Source: an uncultured Roseburia sp. (GTDB lineage Bacteria; Bacillota; Clostridia; Lachnospirales; Lachnospiraceae). From it: DNA of 64,000 nucleotides. Position numbers and translations under genes: made by a program. The notes under the pieces were generated by a model. The model was not told the DNA's origin, made no database searches, and worked only from the letters and a program-made list of their open reading frames with translations. Location: positions 51,264 to 115,263 of the forward strand of contig CANOCV010000001.1 in NCBI GenBank assembly GCA_947564465.1, given 5' to 3'. Shown piece after piece: positions 47,316 to 55,363 of this stretch (the first letter of the stretch is position 1; every line of letters starts with the position of its first letter).

Positions 47316-48059
47316 TTATAATACTTTGGAAAGAAAATCACAAAGCCTTGGATTTTTCGGATTCGCAAAAAATTCCTCCGGCGTATTTTCTTCCTGAATC
47401 TGTCCGTCATTGATAAACATCACGCGGCTTGCAACCTCTCTCGCAAATCCCATCTCGTGTGTCACCACCACCATCGTCATTCCGTCCGCTGCAAGCTCCT
47501 TCATCAGTTCCAAAACCTCTCCTACCATCTCCGGGTCAAGCGCCGAAGTCGGTTCGTCAAACAGCATCACATCCGGATTCATGGCAAGCGCCCTCGCAAT
47601 AGCGATTCGCTGCTTTTGCCCGCCTGAAAGCATTGCAGGGTAGGTATCCGCCTTTTCCAAAAGCCCGACGCGCTCTAACAATTCGTCGGCTCTCTTTGAC
47701 GCCTGTTCTTTACTCATAAGCCCGGTCTGTACAGGCGAGAGCATAATATTTCCTTTTACCGTGTGATTGGGGAAGAGATTGAACTGCTGAAATACCATTC
47801 CGATTTTCTGGCGCATTTTATTGATGTCGACCGACTTATCGGTGATATCCGTCCCCTCAAACAAAATCACGCCGCCGCTCGGCTCCTCCAGAAGATTCAT
47901 GGAACGCAAAAATGTAGATTTGCCGCAGCCGGACGGTCCGATAATCGCGACGACTTCCCCCTGACAGATCTCCGTTGAAATCCCGTCCAGCACGTTATGG
48001 TCTCCAAACGACTTGCGCAAATCTTTTACCTGAATTAAAACCTGTCCCTTACCGCTCAT
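47316..48059 (-). CDS. glnQ: Polar amino-acid ABC transporter ATP-binding protein
   Basis: 247 residues: Walker [10 protein letters not shown] near 38-46, Q-loop [13 protein letters not shown], signature LSGGQKQR, Walker [15 protein letters not shown], and the H-loop [10 protein letters not shown]. It energises uptake by the permease encoded just upstream (10-bp overlap). The symbol follows the general GlnQ-like family, not proven specificity. Confidence 0.95.
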   Translation of the reverse strand: MSGKGQVLIQVKDLRKSFGDHNVLDGISTEICQGEVVAIIGPSGCGKSTFLRSMNLLEEPSGGVILFEGTDITDKSVDINKMRQKIGMVFQQFNLFPNHTVKGNIMLSPVQTGLMSKEQASKRADELLERVGLLEKADTYPAMLSGGQKQRIAIARALAMNPDVMLFDEPTSALDPEMVGEVLELMKELAADGMTMVVVTHEMGFAREVASRVMFINDGQIQEENTPEEFFANPKNPRLCDFLSKVL

Positions 48060-48735
48060 TCGTCCTCAACCTCTCTTCCAATTTATGTACGCCCGCAGTC
48101 AGAAGCATAACAAGCAGCAGATAAATTACCGCCACACCGATAAGCGGCATGAACGGTTCATACGTTCCGCTTCGGATAATATCGCCGCCGCGCGTCAAAT
48201 CCATAATTCCAATGTATCCGCTGACCGATGTCTCTTTCAGCAACGTAATAAACTCATTTGCCAGCGCGGGAAGCACATTTTTGAATGCCTGCGGCATAAT
48301 AATAAGCTTCATCGTCTGCCCGTAGTTAAGGCCTAAGCTTCTGCCTGCCTCAAACTGCCCTTCATCCACGGACATAATACCGGAACGGACGATCTCCGCC
48401 ACATATGCCGCCGAATTCAATCCAAACGCAATAGCCGCTACAACAATTTTGTTACTCAGCGTTGTAAGCACAATATAATACATAATCATAAGCTGAATAA
48501 CTGTCGGCGTACCCCTGATCACAGTCAGATAAATACGGCAGATTAAATTCAAAAAAGTAAGACCGCCGTGCTTGTCATGTGTAGAACGAACCATTGCAAT
48601 CAAAAATCCCAGAATAATACCGATCACGACTGCCAGAAGCGTAATCAATATCGTATTGCCAAATCCCTTCAGCAAATACATATAGCGGTCATCTTCAATA
48701 AAATTCTGGTGGAATTTGTTCATCAAAGTATCCAA
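48049..48735 (-). CDS. Polar amino-acid ABC transporter permease
   Basis: 228 residues with five membrane segments and the EAA loop near 145-165 ([25 protein letters not shown]), as in HisM/GlnP permeases. 30 bp downstream of the binding-protein gene and overlapping the ATPase gene; one operon. Confidence 0.94.
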   Translation of the reverse strand: MDTLMNKFHQNFIEDDRYMYLLKGFGNTILITLLAVVIGIILGFLIAMVRSTHDKHGGLTFLNLICRIYLTVIRGTPTVIQLMIMYYIVLTTLSNKIVVAAIAFGLNSAAYVAEIVRSGIMSVDEGQFEAGRSLGLNYGQTMKLIIMPQAFKNVLPALANEFITLLKETSVSGYIGIMDLTRGGDIIRSGTYEPFMPLIGVAVIYLLLVMLLTAGVHKLEERLRTNER

Positions 48736-48765
48736 AACGTACCTCCGTCACTGACCACGGTCAGA

Positions 48766-49605
48766 TTATTTTTTTCTTACGATCATCACCTGACGCGCCG
48801 TTGCATAAGTATCTGTAAAGTTAATATTTTCCAATCGGTCTTCCGTTACCGTCATTCCCGCAGCGCCAAAATCAGCCTTGCCGGACTGTACCGCCGCGAT
48901 AATGGCGTCAAACTCCATATCCTCAATTTTCAGTTCATATCCCAGCTTATCACAGATCGCTCTTGCAAATTCCACGTCGATTCCTGCAAATTCGCCGCCC
49001 TTATAAAACTCATACGGCTCAAACGCCGCGTTTGTCGCCATTGTCAGCGTTCCGTTCGAGTGATCGGCATCCGACGGAGACTCGTATGGGCATGTTCCCT
49101 TTGTATCGTCGCCGATATAGTTTTTCACGATCTGGTCGTAAACGCCCTCTGATTTTAACTCCGAAATCGCCTGATTAAACTGCTCTGTCAGCTCCGTATT
49201 TTCCTTTGCAATACAGATTGCATACTCCTCATCCGCAAACGCCTCGTCAAGAATCATAAGATCGTCATTTTTCTCAACGAATGCCTTTGCCGGCTGCTCG
49301 TCAATAATTACTACATCCGCTTTGCCCTGCTTTAATGCCTGAACAGCGTCGGCGCCCTTGTTATAACGTTCAACGGTCGTCTCCTTTGTCTTGCCGCCAT
49401 CCTCGGTTGACACCGCTTTATTATATGCGTCCGCTTCATCCGTCGCATAAATATCTCCGGTTGTTCCAAGCTGCACCGCGATAGTCTTTCCCTGCAAATC
49501 ATCCACGGAAAAAACAGTGTTGGCCGGTACCGACGAACCGCACCCTGCCGCCGAAAGCATTGTAAGCGACAATGCCAGTGTCAAAAGCTTTTTCATGTTC
49601 TTCAT
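48766..49605 (-). CDS. Amino-acid binding lipoprotein, circularly permuted
   Basis: 279 residues from ATG 49605 (AAGGAGG 8 nt upstream). Lipobox LSAAGC (Cys 22). It is an SBP_bac_3-type solute-binding protein, but the halves are in swapped order. Residues about 30-155 (VDDLQGKTIAVQLGTTGD to YDQIVKNYIGD) are the part that normally comes second. Residues about 175-278 (TLTMATNAAFEPYEF to INFTDTYATARQ) are the part that normally comes first, including the ligand-binding AAF, AGMTVTEDR motifs. A 20-residue polar linker joins them. Expected ligand: a polar amino acid. Confidence 0.9.
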   Translation of the reverse strand: MKNMKKLLTLALSLTMLSAAGCGSSVPANTVFSVDDLQGKTIAVQLGTTGDIYATDEADAYNKAVSTEDGGKTKETTVERYNKGADAVQALKQGKADVVIIDEQPAKAFVEKNDDLMILDEAFADEEYAICIAKENTELTEQFNQAISELKSEGVYDQIVKNYIGDDTKGTCPYESPSDADHSNGTLTMATNAAFEPYEFYKGGEFAGIDVEFARAICDKLGYELKIEDMEFDAIIAAVQSGKADFGAAGMTVTEDRLENINFTDTYATARQVMIVRKK

Positions 49606-49657
49606 CCTTTTATCCTCCTTGTCCTGGTTAATTCTAACCATTCACAACAATGCAAGG

Positions 49658-49686
49658 ATTATAGCACAATTTCCCGCCGACCACAA
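49658..49686 (-). promoter_or_regulatory. Promoter of the amino-acid transporter operon
   Basis: Minus strand TTGTGG (49681-49686), 17-bp spacer, TATAAT (49658-49663). A small GGTTA/TAACC hairpin follows in the leader. Confidence 0.7.
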
Positions 49687-49726
49687 GTATTGTCCCAAGA
49701 TTCTTCAAACCTTTTCAACCATAATT

Positions 49727-50971
49727 TCAAATCTTTTCAAATACCGCTGTCACCTCTATCTCCCCCGCATCCATCCGCGCAAAAATTTCCCCTCCCATCT
49801 TATGCATCAGCTGGCGGCAGATAAAAAGGCCAAGTCCGCTCCCGTCCGCCCCCTCTGCATTTGAACCGCGCCAAAAGCTCTCAAAAATATGGGAAAGCTC
49901 CGAATCGCCGAGCATACAGCCGCCGTTTTTGACCGTCACCAACACCGACTCCTCCTCCTTTTCAACCTCAATTGCGATGTAATGTCCGTCTCCATATTTT
50001 ACCGCATTTTCCATCATGTTCTGTACCACTTCCACGCTTCGCTCCAAATCTCCCCGTAAAATACAGTCCGAATATTGTCCCACCTGAAACTCTGTCTTCA
50101 TCCATTTCAGCTTTTCGGTGTAGTATTCCATAAGCTGTCCGATCAGCGCAGACAGATAAAATTCACCCTCGCAAACCGTAAGATCCAGAAAATCTTCATT
50201 CGAAGCTTTTACAATCTGTGAGATAAATCCTTCAATTTCATCCGCTTTTGCGTTAATCTGCTCCGCCGTCTCCTTCTGCTTCTTTGCATCCGTGTACAAT
50301 CCTTTTGACAGCGCATTTGCGTAAAGCTTTACCGCCGCAAGCGGTGTCTTGATATCATGGGAAATAGACAGCAGCAGCGTCTTTTTTTCCCGCTGCAGCT
50401 TAAGCTCCCGCCGCTTTTGGTCCTCGACATTTTCGCGCAGCAGATCAAGTCCCCACACAAATTTTCCAAAATAGCGGTTTTTATTTGCTTTTATGGGAAC
50501 CGTCAGATTCCCTTTGGCAAGCTCGCCGGGAACGCCGCTCAAAATCTCAAACGGCTTTAAGATACGTTGGCGGATATAAACAGCGGCGCCAAGAATAAAC
50601 GCCGTTAAAACGAGCATAACACCATTCAAAAAGAGGCGAAGCCTATCATAGTCCTCACCTTTTTTCGTGTCATAATCCAGACGGTAAATCATGTCTCCGA
50701 CCATCCTGATGCAGTAATCACTGTCGCTTCCCGCAAAAAATTTCTCGTCATTTCCGTGATAGCGCTCGACATTTGTAAGATAAATGTATTCCGAAAAATC
50801 AAGAGCGTTTGTACCGCCCTCCTTTATTTTTTCCGCCGCCCTGTTCACTTCCACGCGATACGCTCTGTCAGCCTGAATGTCCGCCGTCCTCGACAAAATA
50901 AGATTCCCCCCCGCAAACAGCAATATCATAAGCAGCATGAAAGCAGCGGTTATTCTATCAAAATGTTTCAT
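49727..50971 (-). CDS. HAMP-containing sensor histidine kinase
   Basis: 414 residues: membrane helices at about 8-26 and 112-133 bracket an 80-residue extracellular loop; HAMP lies at about 135-190; the H box is LLLSISHDIKTPLAAVKLY with the phospho-His; N box is NMMENAVKYGDG; G boxes are GSGLGLFICRQL. The start overlaps the response regulator stop by 4 bp. Located downstream of a damaged ABC transporter, a setting typical of peptide-antibiotic sensing. Confidence 0.93.
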   Translation of the reverse strand: MKHFDRITAAFMLLMILLFAGGNLILSRTADIQADRAYRVEVNRAAEKIKEGGTNALDFSEYIYLTNVERYHGNDEKFFAGSDSDYCIRMVGDMIYRLDYDTKKGEDYDRLRLFLNGVMLVLTAFILGAAVYIRQRILKPFEILSGVPGELAKGNLTVPIKANKNRYFGKFVWGLDLLRENVEDQKRRELKLQREKKTLLLSISHDIKTPLAAVKLYANALSKGLYTDAKKQKETAEQINAKADEIEGFISQIVKASNEDFLDLTVCEGEFYLSALIGQLMEYYTEKLKWMKTEFQVGQYSDCILRGDLERSVEVVQNMMENAVKYGDGHYIAIEVEKEEESVLVTVKNGGCMLGDSELSHIFESFWRGSNAEGADGSGLGLFICRQLMHKMGGEIFARMDAGEIEVTAVFEKI

Positions 50972-51630
50972 ACGAACTTATACCCCACACCCCACACAGT
51001 CAGTATTCTTTTTGGTTTTTTCGGATTCTTTTCAATCTTTTCACGCAGCCGTTTTATATGTACCGTCAGCGTCTGCTGCTCCGAAAAGCTGTCCACTCCC
51101 CATATCCTGTTAAAAATAAATTCTTTTCTCATCGCTTTCCCTTTTTCCTCCACCAACAGCAAAAGCAGATCAAACTCCTTTGCCGTCAGACTCAACGGCT
51201 CACCGTCCTTGTATACGGTTCTGTCTGTTTTTCTGATCGTCAGATCATCCTCTATGATTTCATCCGTTGAATAACGTCGTTTAAAAATCCCTTTGATTTT
51301 TGCCAGCATAATATCAATATCGTAAGGCTTTTCAATATAATCGTCCGCTCCCAAAAGAAGACCGTTTAACTTGTCCTCTTTTCCCGTCCTCGCACTTACA
51401 ATCAGAATCGGCGTGTTGTCATTTTGGCGTATCTTCCGGCAAACCGCAAAACCGTCCGTCCCGGGCAGCATAATGTCAAGCACGATCAATCTCGCACCGC
51501 GCTCTTCAAACAGCTCAAGCGCCTGCTCGCCGTCCCCGGCAACCGCAACGTGATAATGCTCGGCCTCAAGGAAATCACGCAGGAGGCCTGCCAGCTCTCG
51601 GTTGTCCTCCACAATTAGTATGTCAGTCAT
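50968..51630 (-). CDS. OmpR-family response regulator
   Basis: 220 residues: receiver domain with DILIVEDN (acidic pocket), phospho-acceptor in LIVLDIMLPGTDG, Lys in IEKPYD; C-terminal winged helix (about 125-218) with LTAKEFDLLLLLVEEKG. It partners with the kinase encoded immediately downstream. Confidence 0.94.
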   Translation of the reverse strand: MTDILIVEDNRELAGLLRDFLEAEHYHVAVAGDGEQALELFEERGARLIVLDIMLPGTDGFAVCRKIRQNDNTPILIVSARTGKEDKLNGLLLGADDYIEKPYDIDIMLAKIKGIFKRRYSTDEIIEDDLTIRKTDRTVYKDGEPLSLTAKEFDLLLLLVEEKGKAMRKEFIFNRIWGVDSFSEQQTLTVHIKRLREKIEKNPKKPKRILTVWGVGYKFV

Positions 51631-51693
51631 ATTGCCCTCCTCTTGATTTTATAATGCTTCGCATTTACCGCCGCCTATGCGGTTGCGCCCCCT

Positions 51694-52460
51694 CTACCAA
51701 CCCAGCTCTAACAGCCAATTATTGAGGGTTTTTTCGCGGTCCCGCAGCTCCTCGCGGGATTTATACTGTCCTAAATTATATTCTCCCTTGATATTTCCGT
51801 CAACGATATAAAGCACTCTGCCACATTTTGCCGCAACCCTTACGTCATGCGTCACCAGCATAATCGTCGTTCCCTCTCCGTTAATTTTGGTAAGTTCCTC
51901 CATTACCTCTTTTGAGGCGGCGCGGTTCAATGCCCCCGTCGGCTCATCCGCAAAAATCATCCCCGGTTGATTGATCATACTGCGGCAAATACACGCTCTT
52001 TGCAGCTGTCCGCCCGACACTTCGCTAATTTCATTGTCGGCAATCTCTATAATTCCCAGCTTATGCATCAGATCGCAGCCCCGTCTCGCCGTTTCCTTTC
52101 TGCTCTCTCTGATTTTATCTGACTGGCAAGCCGGCAAAATGATATTATCCAACACCGTAAGATTTTTCAGCATATACATCTGCTGAAAAATAAAGCCCAT
52201 TTCATTGAGGCGAAGCCTTGCAAGTTCTTTTTCCTTTAAATTGCCAAGATTCCTGCCGCAAAATATTACTTCTCCCGCCGTCATTCCATTCATCCCTGAA
52301 ACGGTATACAACAGTGTTGATTTTCCCGAACCGGACGGTCCCATAACCGCAACCATCTCTCCTCTTTCCACCGAAAATTGACGTTTTTTAATACATTATT
52401 TTGACGTTTATTTACAACATACGTTTTACAAAGATTTTTTACTTCCAATATATATTCCAT
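51694..52460 (-). pseudogene. ABC transporter ATPase with early frameshift
   Basis: From 52371 down the frame is an intact MacB/LolD-type ATPase core: GPSGSGKST, FIFQQMYML, VSGGQLQRACICRS, FADEPTGALN, VTHDVRVA. The natural start appears to be ATG 52460, where MEYILEVKNLCKTY supplies the usual first strand and the adenine-stacking Tyr. That frame is lost at four T residues (plus-strand A4, 52374-52377), where one more base would restore it. A GTG at 52369-52371 could still start a product lacking about 30 residues. Upstream is the truncated permease. Confidence 0.8.
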
Positions 52461-52472
52461 TCCAGTTCTCCT

Positions 52473-54145
52473 TTACTCAATACTTGATATCTCCGATGCC
52501 GAAATTCTTTTAATCCCCCATGCAGACGCAAATGCCGACAATAAGGTTGCTAAAAACACCAGAAGCGGATATGCCACATACACCTCAAACGGCTCGACAT
52601 CAAATTCAATACTGTATGCTCCCATCATCTGAAAAATCGGCTCCACCGCCAGCTTTGAAACCGGCGCCAAAAGAAGAAGTCCAAGGATAACGGACATCAA
52701 CAAAACGATTCCGATTCTTAAAGTCTGCCATATGATCAATGATATGTTTTGGAAGCCTGCCGCTTTCAGCAGCGCAATTTCTCCCTTCTCCCTCGCAAGA
52801 AAGCTCTTTACCATAAGTACGGTCACAAGCATATTAATGCACAGAACAACAAGCAGTATCAGCCGTTTTATCCCCCCTAAAGTTCCGGCCATATCCCCAA
52901 TCATATCGTTGATATACTCCCCCGCATCATAAACCTTATTTTCCGCATAAAGCTCCTTAAGAATCGCCTTCCTCCTGTCTTTTTCTTCCTTGCCGCAATC
53001 ATCCTGATACCGTATCTGTATCCCAAAGCATCCCGCCATATAACGGTAATCCAATTCTTCTTTTTCCGAAAAGCGAATCCCCTCCCCCATGTTGTTCATA
53101 GTCTGAAAAATTGCAGTTACCGTGTATGTTTTTACCGTCTCCCCGTCTTTGATCTCTACGTCGTCCCCGATCGCCGCGTCTATGTTTTCCGCCACCGTAT
53201 GTGAAATTGCAACCTCGCTTTTTCTCTGCGGCGCACTTCCTTCAAGATAAACATACTCTTCCGCTGTAATATCCCCGATTCCCTGAAATGCCAGAGAGGA
53301 CATTTTTCTGTTGTTTTTTGAAATATTCATCCGAAACATTATTTCCTGAAATACTTTTGCCTCTATCCCCCGATCTCTGAGCACGCTCTTCACGCTATCT
53401 TCCTTATCCTTTAAAGACCTCAGGTTATCTTCACTTGAACTCAGGAACAACTCCTCGCTTATCACATGATCACACTCTGCCATGCTAAACCAGACAATGA
53501 GCTTATCGGACTCTAAGGTATTCGCGGTATTTACAGGAATAAGAATAAGCAGCGTCCCCAATGTAAAAATCAAAATCATTGTAAAAAATGTCCGAAAACC
53601 TCTAACGATATCATTTAACGCCAAAAAGCACAAAACAGGCAGTCTTGACCGGTTTAAGTGTATCAGTCCTTTTTTCGCATACGACTCATCCCCCTCACCG
53701 TTTCGAATTGCTTCAATCGGAGAGATCCTTTTGATGCTCCTCGTGCAAAAATAGCTGAATGCCACCACCACCGCCGCCGTCCCGAATGCACAAATCAGAT
53801 TTAACCATCCAGTCTTATCAGACACCATAATAATATTTTTTGAAATCTTTTCCAGCATTACATTCCCAAACGGCACACTGCAGACAAAGCCCGCCACAGC
53901 CCCCGTCACGGATATTCCAAAATATTTTACGATGTAAAGTCCCCTTATCTTTCTGTTCGAAATCCCGACCGCTTTCATGACGCCGATCTCCCGATACTCC
54001 TCGCTCATTGTAAAATGAATCGTAAAACGGAGGATAACAAGTGAAATTAAAATCAAACAGATACTGACGATTAACAGAAGCGCCGCCGTAATCATATCCA
54101 TAATGTACATAGACTTGACGCTGTTTTTATTTACATTAAATTCTT
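52473..54145 (-). pseudogene. FtsX-type ABC permease lacking its 5' part
   Basis: The first internal ATG gives 545 residues, but the frame opens earlier (from about 54145) and starts in the middle of an FtsX domain (FTMSEEYREIGVMKAVGISNRKIRGLY). The N-terminal membrane helix and large extracellular domain expected for this roughly 780-residue family are missing. The remainder has the first FtsX bundle (about 1-130), a second extracellular domain (about 200-405) and the second FtsX bundle (about 410-540). The break falls where AT-rich foreign sequence begins. Confidence 0.8.
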
Positions 54146-54746
54146 GTCATTTGAACAAAAATTCTCACCCAATAGCTTGCGTAGATATAAACGTGGTGAA
54201 ATAATAAAAGTCCATCTTGGATACAATATCGGAAGCGAAGAGGGTGGGCTTCACTGCGCTATCGTATTGGATAAAAATAATTCTATATACAATCCAGTAA
54301 TTACAATTGTTCCTTTAACGTCTTTAAAACCAGATAAAGATTTATCACGTTTGCGTAAGGGTGAGATTTTTCTTGGAAATGAGCTATTCGTCAATCTAAA
54401 CTCCAAATTATCTTTACATCGAAAAAAAATCGAATCTGAACTGTTGGATACTCAAAACGCTATTAATACTTTAAATGATGCAAACACTGATCATACGCCT
54501 TTCACTATCGAACTTATTGAAAAAATCTCTAATATGAAACAAACGCTTAATCTTATTAATCGAATGGGTGTAGAAGTTAACAAGATGAAGAAAGGGAGCA
54601 TCGCGTTGGTAAGTCAAATATCTACTGTAAGTAAAATACGTATTTATGATCCGAAAACAAACCATGATGTCTTAAGCGGAATAAAATTATCCAATGAAAA
54701 ATTGGATATTATAGATCATGAAATTGTTAAATTTTATACAAAATAG
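54144..54746 (+). CDS. PemK/MazF-family toxin-like protein, start unclear
   Basis: About 200 residues. YKRGEIIKVHLGYNIGSEEGG, an HCAIVLDKN strand and ITIVPLTSLK fit the PemK/MazF RNase fold; KKGSIALVSQISTVSKIRIYDP is the late conserved strand pair, and a helical insert lies at about 88-145. MazF-like enzymes cut mRNA. There is no ATG near the expected N-terminus; TTG 54144 lacks a ribosome site, and the frame stays open back to 54075 inside the permease fragment. No protein antitoxin gene is adjacent. AT-rich. Confidence 0.72.
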   Translation: MSFEQKFSPNSLRRYKRGEIIKVHLGYNIGSEEGGLHCAIVLDKNNSIYNPVITIVPLTSLKPDKDLSRLRKGEIFLGNELFVNLNSKLSLHRKKIESELLDTQNAINTLNDANTDHTPFTIELIEKISNMKQTLNLINRMGVEVNKMKKGSIALVSQISTVSKIRIYDPKTNHDVLSGIKLSNEKLDIIDHEIVKFYTK

Positions 54747-54757
54747 ATTATTTTTTG

Positions 54758-54787
54758 TTGACTTTTGCATATACTACGATATATAAT
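54758..54787 (+). promoter_or_regulatory. Strong sigma-A promoter after the PemK-like gene
   Basis: TTGACT (54758-54763), 18-bp spacer, perfect TATAAT (54782-54787). No protein-coding gene follows. Confidence 0.75.
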
Positions 54788-54794
54788 GAGTGTG

Positions 54795-54885
54795 TAGAAC
54801 ATTGCCGTTTACCGGCAGTATAAAAGACAAAGCTCCTAGCGAGCAGCATTCATTATAAAACCCCTGCATTTGCAGGGGTTTTTGT
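54795..54885 (+). ncRNA. Candidate small RNA of about 90 nt
   Basis: Bounded by the promoter at 54758-54787 and an intrinsic terminator at 54857-54883. It contains a TGCCG/CGGCA hairpin (54803-54817), a GCTC/GAGC hairpin (54832-54844) and the terminator stem, with no open frame longer than a few codons. It could be an RNA antitoxin or regulator for the adjacent PemK-like gene, or an unrelated RNA; function is inferred from position only. Confidence 0.45.
54857..54883 (+). terminator. Intrinsic terminator of the candidate small RNA
   Basis: AAAACCCCTGC (54857-54867), 4-nt loop, GCAGGGG plus T5 (54872-54883). Confidence 0.9.
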
Positions 54886-55087
54886 AATGTTGTTAACAAT
54901 GAAAAACCTATAATTACAACCAGGAACATCCAGGGAATTGCATAATAATCCAATTGACACTTGTGCAGATATTCAATAGCATGATCAATGATAAACTACC
55001 ACATGAGAATGTTGCCAAAAAACTATCGTTTCCCAAAAGGCACAAAGCTAAAAAACGGAAAACTCTCTAAAACACAATACATCAAAA
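54886..55087. other. About 200 bp between the small RNA and the tRNA terminator
   Basis: Only a short open stretch (ATG near 54981 to TAA near 55070, very Lys-rich end) is seen, and it looks like the tail of a lost gene rather than a gene. No recognisable motif. Confidence 0.4.
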
Positions 55088-55132
55088 AATAGCGGAAACC
55101 CTTGATTTTCTAAGGTTTTCCGCTATTTTAAA
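55088..55132 (-). terminator. Terminator of the tRNA-Lys fragment
   Basis: AAATAGCGGAAA-type stem arms (about 55088-55101 with 55114-55130) directly after the tRNA 3' end on the minus strand, with T-rich flank. This is probably the original terminator of the tRNA gene. Confidence 0.75.
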
Positions 55133-55137
55133 CAAAT

Positions 55138-55183
55138 GAGACATCGGGGATTCGAACCCCGGACAACTTGATTAAAAGTCAAA
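55138..55183 (-). other. 3' half of tRNA-Lys(UUU), probable attachment site
   Basis: The minus strand reads the anticodon arm (TTGAC-TTTTAAT-CAA, anticodon TTT), variable loop, a perfect T arm (CGGGG-TTCGAAT-CCCCG) and the acceptor 3' strand with discriminator A. There is no D arm and no GAGACAT acceptor 5' strand beyond 55183. Such fragments are left when a tyrosine-recombinase element integrates in a tRNA 3' end; the restored full tRNA should lie at the other end of the element, past 64000. Confidence 0.85.
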
Positions 55184-55271
55184 GGACCCCTGTTTCTAAT
55201 ATTCTTATATTTCTTTCAGAATACTATAAAATAAAGCTTTGGGCAATAGTTGTGCTTCATAACTTTTCCGC

Positions 55272-55320
55272 TTTTTGACTAACATTTTTCCATTTTGTTA
55301 GTCAAATATTAGTCAAAAAA
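55272..55320. repeat. Repeats resembling integrase arm-binding sites
   Basis: Three copies of a TTTGACTAA-type 9-10-mer (55274-55283 direct, 55297-55306 inverted, 55309-55317 inverted) lie about 90-130 bp inside the element from the tRNA fragment. Confidence 0.5.
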
Positions 55321-55363
55321 TGTCGTATTCTCTCCAATACTTCCCGGTACCAACACCCAAAGA

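Noticed and set aside
54981..55070. Lys-rich 29-codon open frame left of the tRNA fragment
   Set aside because: Too short, no ribosome site and no family; probably the tail of a lost gene.
55138..55183. Functional tRNA gene
   Set aside because: The D arm and acceptor 5' strand are missing upstream, so only the 3' half is present.
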